Assembly: GCA_965373045.1 (NCBI GenBank)
Contig: CBDVEQ010000167.1
Coordinates: forward strand, 1-5,703
Length of the DNA stretch: 5,703 bases
From: DAOVDI01 sp965373045
GTDB lineage: Bacteria; Acidobacteriota; Aminicenantia; Aminicenantales; Aminicenantaceae
Direction: 5' to 3'
Below the pieces are notes generated by a model, which did not search any database, was not told the origin of the DNA, and saw nothing but the letters and a program-made list of their open reading frames with translations. The translations under genes were made by a program, and so were the position numbers. Shown in pieces: positions 1 through 5,587 of this stretch. Each line of letters begins with the position of its first letter. The first letter of the stretch is position 1.

Positions 1-7
1 TATAGCT

Positions 8-93
8 GAAATTGTTCGGATGAAAAGCCTGACGGATGATATATTAGAAGTTATGTTAGGCTATCGGCAATTTTTATGAATAAAGCAGGCTAA
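8..93 (+). repeat. Left copy of an ~86-bp inverted repeat flanking the locus
   Basis: This stretch recurs in reverse complement at 5501-5587 with only about seven differences and one single-base indel, so identity is roughly 90% by manual alignment. The match runs from GAAATTGTTCGGAT through TTATGTTAGGCTATCGGCA to AATAAAGCAGG(C/T)TAA and stops abruptly on both sides. The copy lies immediately upstream of the operon promoter and in the same orientation relative to its gene as the right copy is to the - strand gene. It contains an internal hairpin, listed separately. It encodes no protein. It may be a dispersed MITE/REP-like element or a duplicated regulatory leader; the sequence alone does not decide. 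Confidence 0.9.
9..73 (+). other. Bulged hairpin inside the left repeat
   Basis: The core stem pairs AGCCTGAC (26-33) with GTTAGGCT (55-62) around a 21-nt AT-rich loop, with one G-U pair (G31-U57). Beyond it, with bulges of four and two bases in the left arm, the arms continue to pair: CGGAT (17-21) with ATCGG (63-67) apart from one mismatch, then AAATTG (9-14) with CAATTT (68-73). Read leftward, the core stem is followed by TTTT, resembling a weak intrinsic terminator for transcription leaving the locus. The predicted operon promoter lies downstream, so the hairpin would be in RNA only if transcription enters from further upstream or from the opposite strand. Confidence 0.65.
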
Positions 94-109
94 TTCAATA
101 ATTCAGCTA

Positions 110-138
110 TTAACATTCACAGAAAAAAATTCTATACT
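110..138 (+). promoter_or_regulatory. Sigma70-like promoter of the efflux operon
   Basis: TTAACA (110-115) and TATACT (133-138) each match the -35 and -10 consensus at five of six positions and are separated by exactly 17 bases. Transcription would begin near 145, leaving a very short leader of about 17 nt before the adaptor start codon. The A-rich upstream flank is consistent with promoter DNA. It is the best candidate in the leader and lies just downstream of the repeat element. No separate operator palindrome was recognised over the core promoter. Confidence 0.6.
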
Positions 139-152
139 TATTTCTAGTAAAA

Positions 153-156
153 AGGA
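153..156 (+). promoter_or_regulatory. Ribosome binding site of the adaptor gene
   Basis: AGGA within an A-rich run lies five bases before the ATG at 162. It supports that start, which also gives a complete signal peptide. Confidence 0.6.
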
Positions 157-161
157 TTGAT

Positions 162-1169
162 ATGAAAAAAATCGCAGCATTAACCGTTATCCCTATTGTT
201 ATCCTACTATCATTCCTGGGTATTGCCTGCACGCACAATACATCTATGCCGAACACTCTTGAGGTTTCCGGCATTATCGAGGCCGTCAAGATAGACATTC
301 GAGCCAGAGTAATGGGGGAAGTAGAGAAAATCGTTGTCCAGGAAGGACAGACTGTTAAAAAAGGAGACATGCTTTGCCTTATCGACGACCGCATTCCAAT
401 TCTGCAGTTGGAACAGATCCAGGCGGGCATAGAAGGCGCCATGGCAAAGTTGAGGCTTTTTCAAAAAGGAACAAAAAAGGAACTTATCGCTGTCGCTAAA
501 AATCAACTGGACGCCGCAGCAAAAGAATATGAGATCGCCTTGAAAAACCAGGAACGGCTTATAAAACTGTACAAAGAAGGTGCCGTCTCAGAAGATCAGA
601 AAGAAAAAAGCGATCTTCAGATGAATATAGCTCTTGAACGTTATGAGATCGCATCGGAAAACTTCAGGCTCGCTTCCCGGGGAAGGGAAGCAGAAGAGAT
701 CGACATGGTCAGGGCCGAAATAAAAAGTCTTCAAAGCCAGGCCCAGCTTATTCGTTATCAGATCGAGGACTCCCATGTCATATCACCGGTCAACGGATTC
801 CTGGAAACCAGGCACATCGAAAAAGGGGAATACATCCGGCCCGGTGTCATGCTCTTCAGTATCATCGACCCGGACAAGACTTATGTTAAAGCCTATGTTC
901 CGGAAAAATATCTGGGAAATATCTCCATCCATTCCCGGATAAGCGTCACCTGTGATTCTTTTCCGGACAAAAACTTTGAAGGAAATATCGATTATATTTC
1001 CAATCAGGCCGAATTCGCCCCGAAGAACATTCAAACAAAGGAAGAACGCCTGAAGCTGGTTTTTATGGTCAAATCCTATATAAAAAACCGGGACCGCCTC
1101 TTGAAGCCGGGAATGCCGGTAGATGTGGTCATCCGGCTGAATAACGAGCTGAAACAGGACTCTCCTTGA
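162..1169 (+). CDS. HlyD/membrane-fusion family periplasmic adaptor of an ABC-2 efflux pump (YbhG-like)
   Basis: This 335-residue protein is the periplasmic adaptor that should link the inner-membrane transporter to an outer-membrane channel. Residues 1-22 form a signal sequence (MKK followed by a hydrophobic run) ending GIAC, so Cys23 may be a lipidated N-terminus, although the lipobox is imperfect (Gly at -3). Residues about 34-76 are the first half of a biotinyl/lipoyl-like domain (RARVMGEVEKIVVQEGQTVKKGD). Residues about 80-203 are a long charged, Ala/Leu/Glu-rich helical hairpin (coiled coil), and 205-233 the second lipoyl half (ISPVNGFLETRHIEKGEYIRPG). A beta-barrel follows, with AEFAPKNIQTKEER at 283-296 and LKPGMPVDVVIRL at 314-326, patterns typical of YbhG-type adaptors. 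It is first in the operon, and its TGA overlaps the next start codon. Family assignment is firm; the substrate is unknown. Confidence 0.93.
   Translation: MKKIAALTVIPIVILLSFLGIACTHNTSMPNTLEVSGIIEAVKIDIRARVMGEVEKIVVQEGQTVKKGDMLCLIDDRIPILQLEQIQAGIEGAMAKLRLFQKGTKKELIAVAKNQLDAAAKEYEIALKNQERLIKLYKEGAVSEDQKEKSDLQMNIALERYEIASENFRLASRGREAEEIDMVRAEIKSLQSQAQLIRYQIEDSHVISPVNGFLETRHIEKGEYIRPGVMLFSIIDPDKTYVKAYVPEKYLGNISIHSRISVTCDSFPDKNFEGNIDYISNQAEFAPKNIQTKEERLKLVFMVKSYIKNRDRLLKPGMPVDVVIRLNNELKQDSP
1156..1159 (+). promoter_or_regulatory. Ribosome binding site deciding the TTG start of ATPase 1
   Basis: AGGA lies six bases before the TTG at 1166. The next in-frame ATG falls after the Walker A motif, so the TTG, which overlaps the adaptor stop as TTGA, is the only sensible start nearby. 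Confidence 0.6.
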
Positions 1170-2071
1170 TCTCTGTTAAAGATTGCCATAAACAATTCGG
1201 GGCGCTTGCTGCTGTCCGGGGAATCAACCTGGAAATCCGGGCCGGCGAGATCCTGGGCCTGATCGGCCCTGACGGCGCAGGAAAAACTACCTTTATCAGA
1301 CTGTTGATGGGGCTTCTCCATCCTACCTCGGGAAAGATCCGGATCATGGGCACAACAGCCCTGAAAAGCCGTGATCATGTGGGATATATGCCCCAGCACT
1401 TCAGTCTTTATCCTGATCTGAGTGTTGCCGAAAACCTCCGGTTTTTCGCTGACCTCTATGGTGTCGGCAAACAGCAGTTCCACTTGAAGAAAAAACAGCT
1501 TCTGGGATTCAGCGGTCTTGGTCCATTTCAGGACCGTCTAGCCGGCCATCTATCAGGCGGCATGCAGAAAAAACTTGCTCTTGCCAGCAATCTGTTTCAC
1601 ACACCGGATGTTCTGTTCCTGGATGAACCCACAACCGGAGTCGACCCTATATCAAGAAAAGAATTGTGGGACCTTCTTTTCCGGCTCAACGAGGAGGGCA
1701 TGACCCTTGTCGTAACAACCCCTTACATGGATGAAGCCCAAAAATGCCACCGTGTAGGCTTGATGTATGGAGGTCGCATATTAAGATGTCAGCCCCCGGA
1801 AGAGCTGATCCGGGATATGAAAGACGATATTATAGAGCTGGTTACAGAAGATCTTTCGGCACGCAAAGTTCTACAAAACATTTCCGGACTGAAAAACATC
1901 TACCCTTACGCAGGCACCCTGCATCTTGTCCTCGAATCGGGAAAAGGCCTGCCTGAAATATTAAAGAAAGAAATCCAAAAACACGGCATACCCGTCAGCA
2001 GCATAAAAAAGATCAATCCTTCCCTGGAGGATGTATTCCTATCACTTATGGACAGGTTCAATAATGGCTAA
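1166..2071 (+). CDS. ABC-2 transporter ATPase 1 (like the N-terminal half of YbhF)
   Basis: This 301-residue cytoplasmic ATPase would power the exporter. Visible motifs are Walker A GPDGAGKT (34-41; the Asp replaces the usual Asn, as I recall from YbhF/RbbA first halves), a Q-loop Gln77 (GYMPQ), signature LSGGM (129-133), Walker B VLFLDEP with Glu154, and D-loop GVD (158-160). The H-loop reads TTPYMDEA, so Pro186 sits where the switch His is expected. A C-terminal accessory domain (about 220-290) ends in SLEDVFLSLM, as in DrrA/YbhF-type ATPases. The start is TTG (1166), overlapping the adaptor's TGA and preceded by AGGA. The end overlaps ATPase 2 by eight bases. In E. coli YbhF two such domains are fused; here they are separate genes. 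It probably heterodimerises with ATPase 2. Confidence 0.92.
   Translation: MISVKDCHKQFGALAAVRGINLEIRAGEILGLIGPDGAGKTTFIRLLMGLLHPTSGKIRIMGTTALKSRDHVGYMPQHFSLYPDLSVAENLRFFADLYGVGKQQFHLKKKQLLGFSGLGPFQDRLAGHLSGGMQKKLALASNLFHTPDVLFLDEPTTGVDPISRKELWDLLFRLNEEGMTLVVTTPYMDEAQKCHRVGLMYGGRILRCQPPEELIRDMKDDIIELVTEDLSARKVLQNISGLKNIYPYAGTLHLVLESGKGLPEILKKEIQKHGIPVSSIKKINPSLEDVFLSLMDRFNNG
2054..2056 (+). promoter_or_regulatory. Ribosome binding site deciding the ATPase 2 start
   Basis: AGG lies seven bases before the ATG at 2064. An earlier in-frame ATG at 2031 has GGAGG directly abutting it with no spacing, and would add 11 non-conserved residues inside the end of ATPase 1. The start at 2064 is therefore preferred. 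Confidence 0.5.
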
Positions 2072-2822
2072 TAACAATAGAATGAACAGTTGGTCCATTG
2101 ATGTAAAAAATCTCACCAAAGCATTTGGTTCTTTTATTGCTGTCGACAACATTTCTTTTAAAGTCCATAAAGGAGAGATATTCGGCTTCCTCGGCCCGAA
2201 CGGAGCCGGAAAATCCACTACTATCCGCATGCTCTGCGGCATATTGAAACCAACATCAGGGGATGCTCTTGTAGCCGGCCTGCCGGTTTCTGTCCGATCA
2301 GAAGATATAAAAAAAGTCATTGGCTACATGTCCCAGAAATTCACCCTGTATACAGACCTGACTGTTGAGGAAAATATCCGGTTTTACAGCGGGATCCACA
2401 GACTGGATCATAATGAAATAGAAAAACGTATGGACAGGATAATCCGTATCGCCGGACTTGAAGGCAAAGAACACTCTCTGGCTGGAGAACTATCAGGCGG
2501 ATGGAAACAGCGTCTCTCACTTGGATGCGCTATTCTTCATGATCCGGATATACTCTTCCTGGACGAGCCCACGGCCAGTGTTGATCCGGCAGCACGCAGA
2601 GACTTCTGGGACTTGATCTATCTTCTCTCTGAGCAGGGGACGACTGTTTTTGTCACCTCTCACTACATGGATGAGGTGGAGAGAACACACAGACTGGCCA
2701 TCATGTTCTCAGGTAAGATCATAGCACTCGGCAGGCCCGGAGAATTAAAAAAGGAATTTTGCAGTACATCAAGTGCTTCTCTGGAAGATGTTTTCATCGA
2801 GGCCATAGAAAGGGAAAAATGA
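2064..2822 (+). CDS. ABC-2 transporter ATPase 2 (like the C-terminal half of YbhF)
   Basis: This 252-residue ATPase is the partner of ATPase 1. Motifs, numbered from the ATG at 2064, are Walker A GPNGAGKS (44-51), Q-loop Gln91 (GYMSQ), signature LSGGW (143-147), Walker B ILFLDEP with Glu168, D-loop SVD (172-174), and an intact switch His200 (TSHYMDEV). It lacks the long C-terminal accessory domain of ATPase 1 and finishes shortly after SLEDVFIEAIE. All catalytic residues are present, so this subunit looks fully competent. It overlaps ATPase 1 by eight bases (ATGGCTAA) and permease 1 by four (ATGA), which suggests translational coupling. An upstream in-frame ATG at 2031 would add 11 residues but has a badly placed ribosome site. 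Substrate is not deducible. Confidence 0.93.
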   Translation: MANNNRMNSWSIDVKNLTKAFGSFIAVDNISFKVHKGEIFGFLGPNGAGKSTTIRMLCGILKPTSGDALVAGLPVSVRSEDIKKVIGYMSQKFTLYTDLTVEENIRFYSGIHRLDHNEIEKRMDRIIRIAGLEGKEHSLAGELSGGWKQRLSLGCAILHDPDILFLDEPTASVDPAARRDFWDLIYLLSEQGTTVFVTSHYMDEVERTHRLAIMFSGKIIALGRPGELKKEFCSTSSASLEDVFIEAIEREK

Positions 2823-3955
2823 AAAAAAGGCTGCTTTCCCTGATCCGTAAGGAATTCCTGCACATTATCAGAGATGCTCGCAGTCTATACCTGGCCATCG
2901 GCTTGCCTGTTGTTCTTGTCATTCTGTTCGGCTACGCGATCACCATGGATGTACGCAATATTAAAATAGGGATTATTGACATGGACGGCACGACGGTCAG
3001 CCGGGATCTGGCCGCACGGATCGAGGCAAGCCCGTATTTCAAGGTTCGCTTTCACAGCCGTTCGTATTCCGGATTCGAGGAGCTGCTCCAGTCCGGAAAG
3101 ATCAAACTTCTTCTGGCTATTCCATCAGGCCTGGCCCGAGACATGCAAAAAGGCCAGGATGTCCCTATTCAACTCCTGGTGGATGGCTCAGATAACAATA
3201 CAGCACAGATCGCTCTCAACTATCTGAACGGCATGCTTCAAGCGTTCTCACTCGATATCCTGACCCAACAATTGGACTTTATGAGCCTTGCCCAGTCCGC
3301 CGCCATCCCCCCGGTTGAGGTAGAAACACGCATCTGGTATAACCCAGATCTTCGAAGCGTCAATTTTATCGTTCCGGGATTGATCGCATTCATCATGATG
3401 ATCCTGGCTGCCATGCTGACATCCCTGACGATCGCCAAGGAATGGGAAAACGGGACCATGGAGCAGTTGATCGCCTCTCCTGCAAGACCCTTGGAGATTA
3501 TTTTAGGAAAACTTATCCCCTATTTTGTTCTGGGCCTGATCCAGACCGCCCTGGTCATTATCTCCGGAACATGGATATTTAAAGTGCCCTTGAAGGGGAA
3601 TCTTCTGCTTCTTTTCCTGGTTACCGGCATCTTTCTGATCTGCGGGTTGGGGATCGGACTTTTCATCTCGACCGTAACCCGGTCCCAGCAGCTTGCCTTT
3701 ATGCTTGCAATCATTTTCACCATGCTGCCATCGTTTATCCTGTCAGGTTTCATTTTTCCTATATCCAGCATGCCGAAAATCATTCAATATATCAGCCATC
3801 TTGTTCCTGCCAAATACTTTCTCACGATCATCAGAGGTATTTTTCTCAAAGGCAGTGATCTGAGTGTTTTCTGGCCTGAACTGGTACCATTGATCATTTT
3901 TTCTGTGGTCATCGTCGTTGGATGCATTAAAAGAATGAAGTTGAGCCTGGAATAA
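2819..3955 (+). CDS. ABC-2 permease 1 (YbhS-like)
   Basis: This 378-residue inner-membrane permease has the ABC2_membrane_3 layout. A short cytoplasmic helix (LLSLIRKEFLHIIRDAR) precedes TM1 (about 24-43). A large extracytoplasmic domain (about 44-183) includes DGSDNNTAQIALNYL (122-136) and RIWYNPDLRS (171-180). A C-terminal block of five TM segments follows: about 183-206, 232-252, 261-284, 293-315 and 352-371. The cytoplasmic KEWENGTMEQLIASP (207-221) is the typical loop that contacts the ATPase in this family. The start is the ATG at 2819, which forms ATGA with the ATPase 2 stop and has AGGG upstream; the open frame extends 60 bases further upstream, but that part overlaps ATPase 2. It is a paralogue of the following gene and probably forms a heterodimeric membrane channel with it. 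Confidence 0.92.
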   Translation: MKKRLLSLIRKEFLHIIRDARSLYLAIGLPVVLVILFGYAITMDVRNIKIGIIDMDGTTVSRDLAARIEASPYFKVRFHSRSYSGFEELLQSGKIKLLLAIPSGLARDMQKGQDVPIQLLVDGSDNNTAQIALNYLNGMLQAFSLDILTQQLDFMSLAQSAAIPPVEVETRIWYNPDLRSVNFIVPGLIAFIMMILAAMLTSLTIAKEWENGTMEQLIASPARPLEIILGKLIPYFVLGLIQTALVIISGTWIFKVPLKGNLLLLFLVTGIFLICGLGIGLFISTVTRSQQLAFMLAIIFTMLPSFILSGFIFPISSMPKIIQYISHLVPAKYFLTIIRGIFLKGSDLSVFWPELVPLIIFSVVIVVGCIKRMKLSLE

Positions 3956-3958
3956 AAA

Positions 3959-5071
3959 ATGAGCATTATCTCCCATATCATACGCAAGGAATTCATTCAG
4001 ATATTCCGGGACAAACGTATGCTTGTTCCCCTGTTTCTTGCACCGGTCCTTCAGTTGATATTATTCGGATTTGCAGTGACGACCGATGTCAAGCACATCT
4101 CTCTGGCAGTCTGGGACCGGGACATGTCAGCAGAGAGCCGGGCATTGATCACAACGATCAATAATTCCAGCGTATTCGATCTGAATTATCATGTGAACAC
4201 ATATAATAAGATAGAGGAACTTATTGCAAAAGATAAGATCGAGGCAGCCCTTGTTTTCTCCAGTAAATTCGGACAGGATCTGAATAAGGGGATCCAGGCC
4301 AAAATACAGATCATTGTGGATGGGACAGATGCAAATTCAGCGACCATCATTATGGGTTATCTTGCCCGGATGATTTTTGGATATTCCGAACACATCCTTG
4401 CAGAATTCACGGATCAAGTCTCGCCGGGAAGAATCTCCCCACAGCCAAGGATCTGGTATAATCCGGAATTAAAAAGCTCAACCTATATGGTGCCGGGAGT
4501 TATCTGCCTGATCCTTCTCCTCACAACATTGCTCCTGACATCCATGGCCATTACCAAAGAGAGGGAGACAGGGACAATCGAGCAGTTGCTCGTCTCCCCA
4601 ATCCGCTCCTGGGAATTAATCATCGGGAAAACAGTCCCTTTCCTTTTTATCGGCCTCCTTGATGTCGGCATCATCCTTCTGGCCGGCAAGCTCATTTTTG
4701 ATGTTCCTGTCCGGGGCAGTCTACTGCTTCTATTTGGCGTTTCCTTTCTTTTTATACTCACAACACTGAGCCTCGGGCTTTTTATATCCACCATATCCCG
4801 GACACAGCAACAGGCCATGATGACTGCATTCTTTTTTATAATGCCTGCCATGCTGCTTTCCGGTATCTTCACACCGATAGAGTCCATGCCGGTCAGCATC
4901 CAGTATATTACGCTGCTTAATCCGCTTCGTCACTTCAGCCGGGTTATTCGGGGAATTCTCCTCAAGGGAAATGACCTGGGGATTATCTGGCCGGAGATCC
5001 TGGCCCTGTTTCTCATGGGCACGGCAGCCATTATATTAAGCTCGATGCGGTTTAAAAAACACCTGGACTAA
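3959..5071 (+). CDS. ABC-2 permease 2 (YbhR-like)
   Basis: This 370-residue inner-membrane permease is collinear with permease 1 throughout. It has an N-terminal RKEFIQIFRDKRM helix, TM1 (about 22-41), an extracytoplasmic domain with DGTDANSATIIMGYL (121-135) and RIWYNPELKS (164-173), then TM segments at about 177-198, 225-245, 254-277, 286-306 and 343-361. The ATPase-contact loop KERETGTIEQLLVSP (200-214) matches the family consensus better than its partner does. The gene starts three bases after the permease 1 stop, with only a weak GGA ahead of it, so it is likely translated by coupling. It ends in tandem stops (TAA TAG) and closes the operon. The pair probably arose by an old gene duplication, as in the YbhS/YbhR pair. 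Confidence 0.92.
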   Translation: MSIISHIIRKEFIQIFRDKRMLVPLFLAPVLQLILFGFAVTTDVKHISLAVWDRDMSAESRALITTINNSSVFDLNYHVNTYNKIEELIAKDKIEAALVFSSKFGQDLNKGIQAKIQIIVDGTDANSATIIMGYLARMIFGYSEHILAEFTDQVSPGRISPQPRIWYNPELKSSTYMVPGVICLILLLTTLLLTSMAITKERETGTIEQLLVSPIRSWELIIGKTVPFLFIGLLDVGIILLAGKLIFDVPVRGSLLLLFGVSFLFILTTLSLGLFISTISRTQQQAMMTAFFFIMPAMLLSGIFTPIESMPVSIQYITLLNPLRHFSRVIRGILLKGNDLGIIWPEILALFLMGTAAIILSSMRFKKHLD

Positions 5072-5124
5072 TAGAAATACGCCAGCAGCTAGATAAATAT
5101 TATTCGACCCCATCCCTGATAAAT
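5072..5124. other. Short convergent spacer, no clear terminator
   Basis: These 53 bases separate the convergent operon and the - strand gene. The only dyad seen is CTAGAT (5089-5094) with ATCTAG (5123-5128), six pairs around a 28-base loop and overlapping the small gene's stop. It is AT-rich and followed by TTTTTG on the + strand, which is too weak to call a terminator. Confidence 0.4.
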
Positions 5125-5487
5125 CTAGGATTTTTGAAAATATTTGACGCTGTCTTCCTTAATGAGAATGACGAATGAGTAGATGCTTAGAGCCGTTCCC
5201 ATAGGCATATTCAAAACGTTCAGAAAAGACAGGATCAGGACCAGGATGCGCCCCCATTCCTTTCCCTTCAATACCCCATACCCGGCCAATATCTCAGGGA
5301 TAGACAGGATGATCATAAACAGGCCAAAACCGATCCCTACTGCCCTCAAAATTACTGGAGCGTTGTATCCGATATCCGGGATAAAAGAAACCCCGATAAG
5401 GATCACAAATAGTAAAAATCCAAAAAATATACCTAAAGCCCCATAAACGATCCATAAAATTCCAATTACATTAATATTTTTATCCAT
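5125..5487 (-). CDS. Small multi-pass inner-membrane protein of unknown function
   Basis: This 120-residue, very hydrophobic protein has no recognised catalytic motif. Predicted membrane segments lie at about 8-33, 47-72, 79-95 and 97-110, with a charged C-terminal tail (KEDSVKYFQKS). The stretch GVLKGKEWGRILVLILSFLNVLNMPMGTALSIYSFVIL (from residue 71) resembles small bacterial membrane proteins that carry a G-x-L-x-x-x-x-W-x-R helix start and a P-x-G-T-x-L-x-x-Y motif; I know this only as an uncharacterised family. The start ATG is preceded at five bases by GAGGAG, a strong ribosome site. It is convergent with the transporter operon, so it is not co-transcribed with it, yet it sits inside the same repeat-bounded segment. 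A role with the pump is possible but unsupported. Confidence 0.85.
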   Translation of the reverse strand: MDKNINVIGILWIVYGALGIFFGFLLFVILIGVSFIPDIGYNAPVILRAVGIGFGLFMIILSIPEILAGYGVLKGKEWGRILVLILSFLNVLNMPMGTALSIYSFVILIKEDSVKYFQKS

Positions 5488-5492
5488 TTTGT

Positions 5493-5498
5493 CTCCTC
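5493..5498 (-). promoter_or_regulatory. Ribosome binding site of the small membrane protein
   Basis: GAGGAG on the - strand lies five bases before the ATG (5485-5487). It is the strongest ribosome site in the window. No good promoter was found upstream within or beyond the repeat. Confidence 0.7.
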
Positions 5499-5500
5499 AC

Positions 5501-5587
5501 TTAACCTGCTTTATTCATAAAAACTGCCGATAGCCTAACATAACTTCTTATATATCATTCAGTTAGGCTTTTTATCCGAACAATTTC
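5501..5587 (-). repeat. Right copy of the ~86-bp inverted repeat
   Basis: Reverse complement of the 8-93 repeat with about seven differences and one extra base. The match ends only 13 bases before the start codon of the - strand gene, just before its ribosome site. If that gene has a promoter within about 100 bases, this repeat must contain it or be transcribed as its leader. Unlike the left copy, it has no outer ATAGCTGAA/TTCAGCTAT arms, so it may be a truncated copy. Confidence 0.9.
5521..5586 (-). other. Bulged hairpin inside the right repeat, with outward-facing T run
   Basis: AGCCTAAC (5532-5539) pairs perfectly with GTTAGGCT (5562-5569) around a 22-base AT-rich loop. The outer arms AAACTG (5521-5526) and CAATTT (5581-5586) extend the stem after bulges. 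On the + strand the core stem runs into TTTTTA, so rightward transcripts leaving the locus meet a weak terminator-like signal. On the - strand (gene sense) the outer arm pairs with one U-G wobble. Confidence 0.6.

Larger units (their letters stand above)
2..110. repeat. Outer inverted repeat ATAGCTGAA / TTCAGCTAT around the left copy
   Basis: A perfect 9-bp arm at 2-10 (ATAGCTGAA) is matched in inverse at 102-110 (TTCAGCTAT). With a two-base gap the match continues as ATTG (11-14) against CAAT (96-99). It encloses the whole left repeat and its hairpin, so the left element could be a 103-109 bp terminal-inverted-repeat unit bordered by TA dinucleotides (3-4 and 108-109). The right copy lacks these outer arms. 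The right arm touches the -35 element, so an operator is an alternative reading. The window edge hides what lies before base 1. Confidence 0.45.

Noticed and set aside
1076..1483. 135-codon open frame on the - strand across the adaptor/ATPase 1 junction
   Set aside because: It is antisense to two conserved genes with recognisable motifs, and its translation has no domain-like features.
2031..2063. Upstream ATG for ATPase 2 giving 11 extra residues
   Set aside because: The purine-rich GGAGG abuts the ATG without spacing, and the added residues lie inside the conserved end of ATPase 1. ATG 2064 has a properly spaced AGG and a typical overlap.
2759..2818. Upstream extension of permease 1 by 20 residues
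   Set aside because: It overlaps the conserved SLEDVF end of ATPase 2 in another frame, and the ATG at 2819 has its own ribosome site and forms the classic ATGA junction.
4483..4899. 138-codon open frame on the - strand inside permease 2
   Set aside because: It is antisense to a well-supported membrane protein gene and its translation is low-complexity, Arg/Ser/Pro-rich, as expected of a shadow frame.
5089..5128. CTAGAT/ATCTAG dyad as a bidirectional terminator
   Set aside because: Only six AT-rich pairs around a 28-base loop, overlapping a stop codon; too weak to support.
5183..5446. 87-codon + strand frame opposite the small membrane gene
   Set aside because: The - strand frame gives a coherent multi-pass membrane protein with a strong ribosome site; this one is a shadow.
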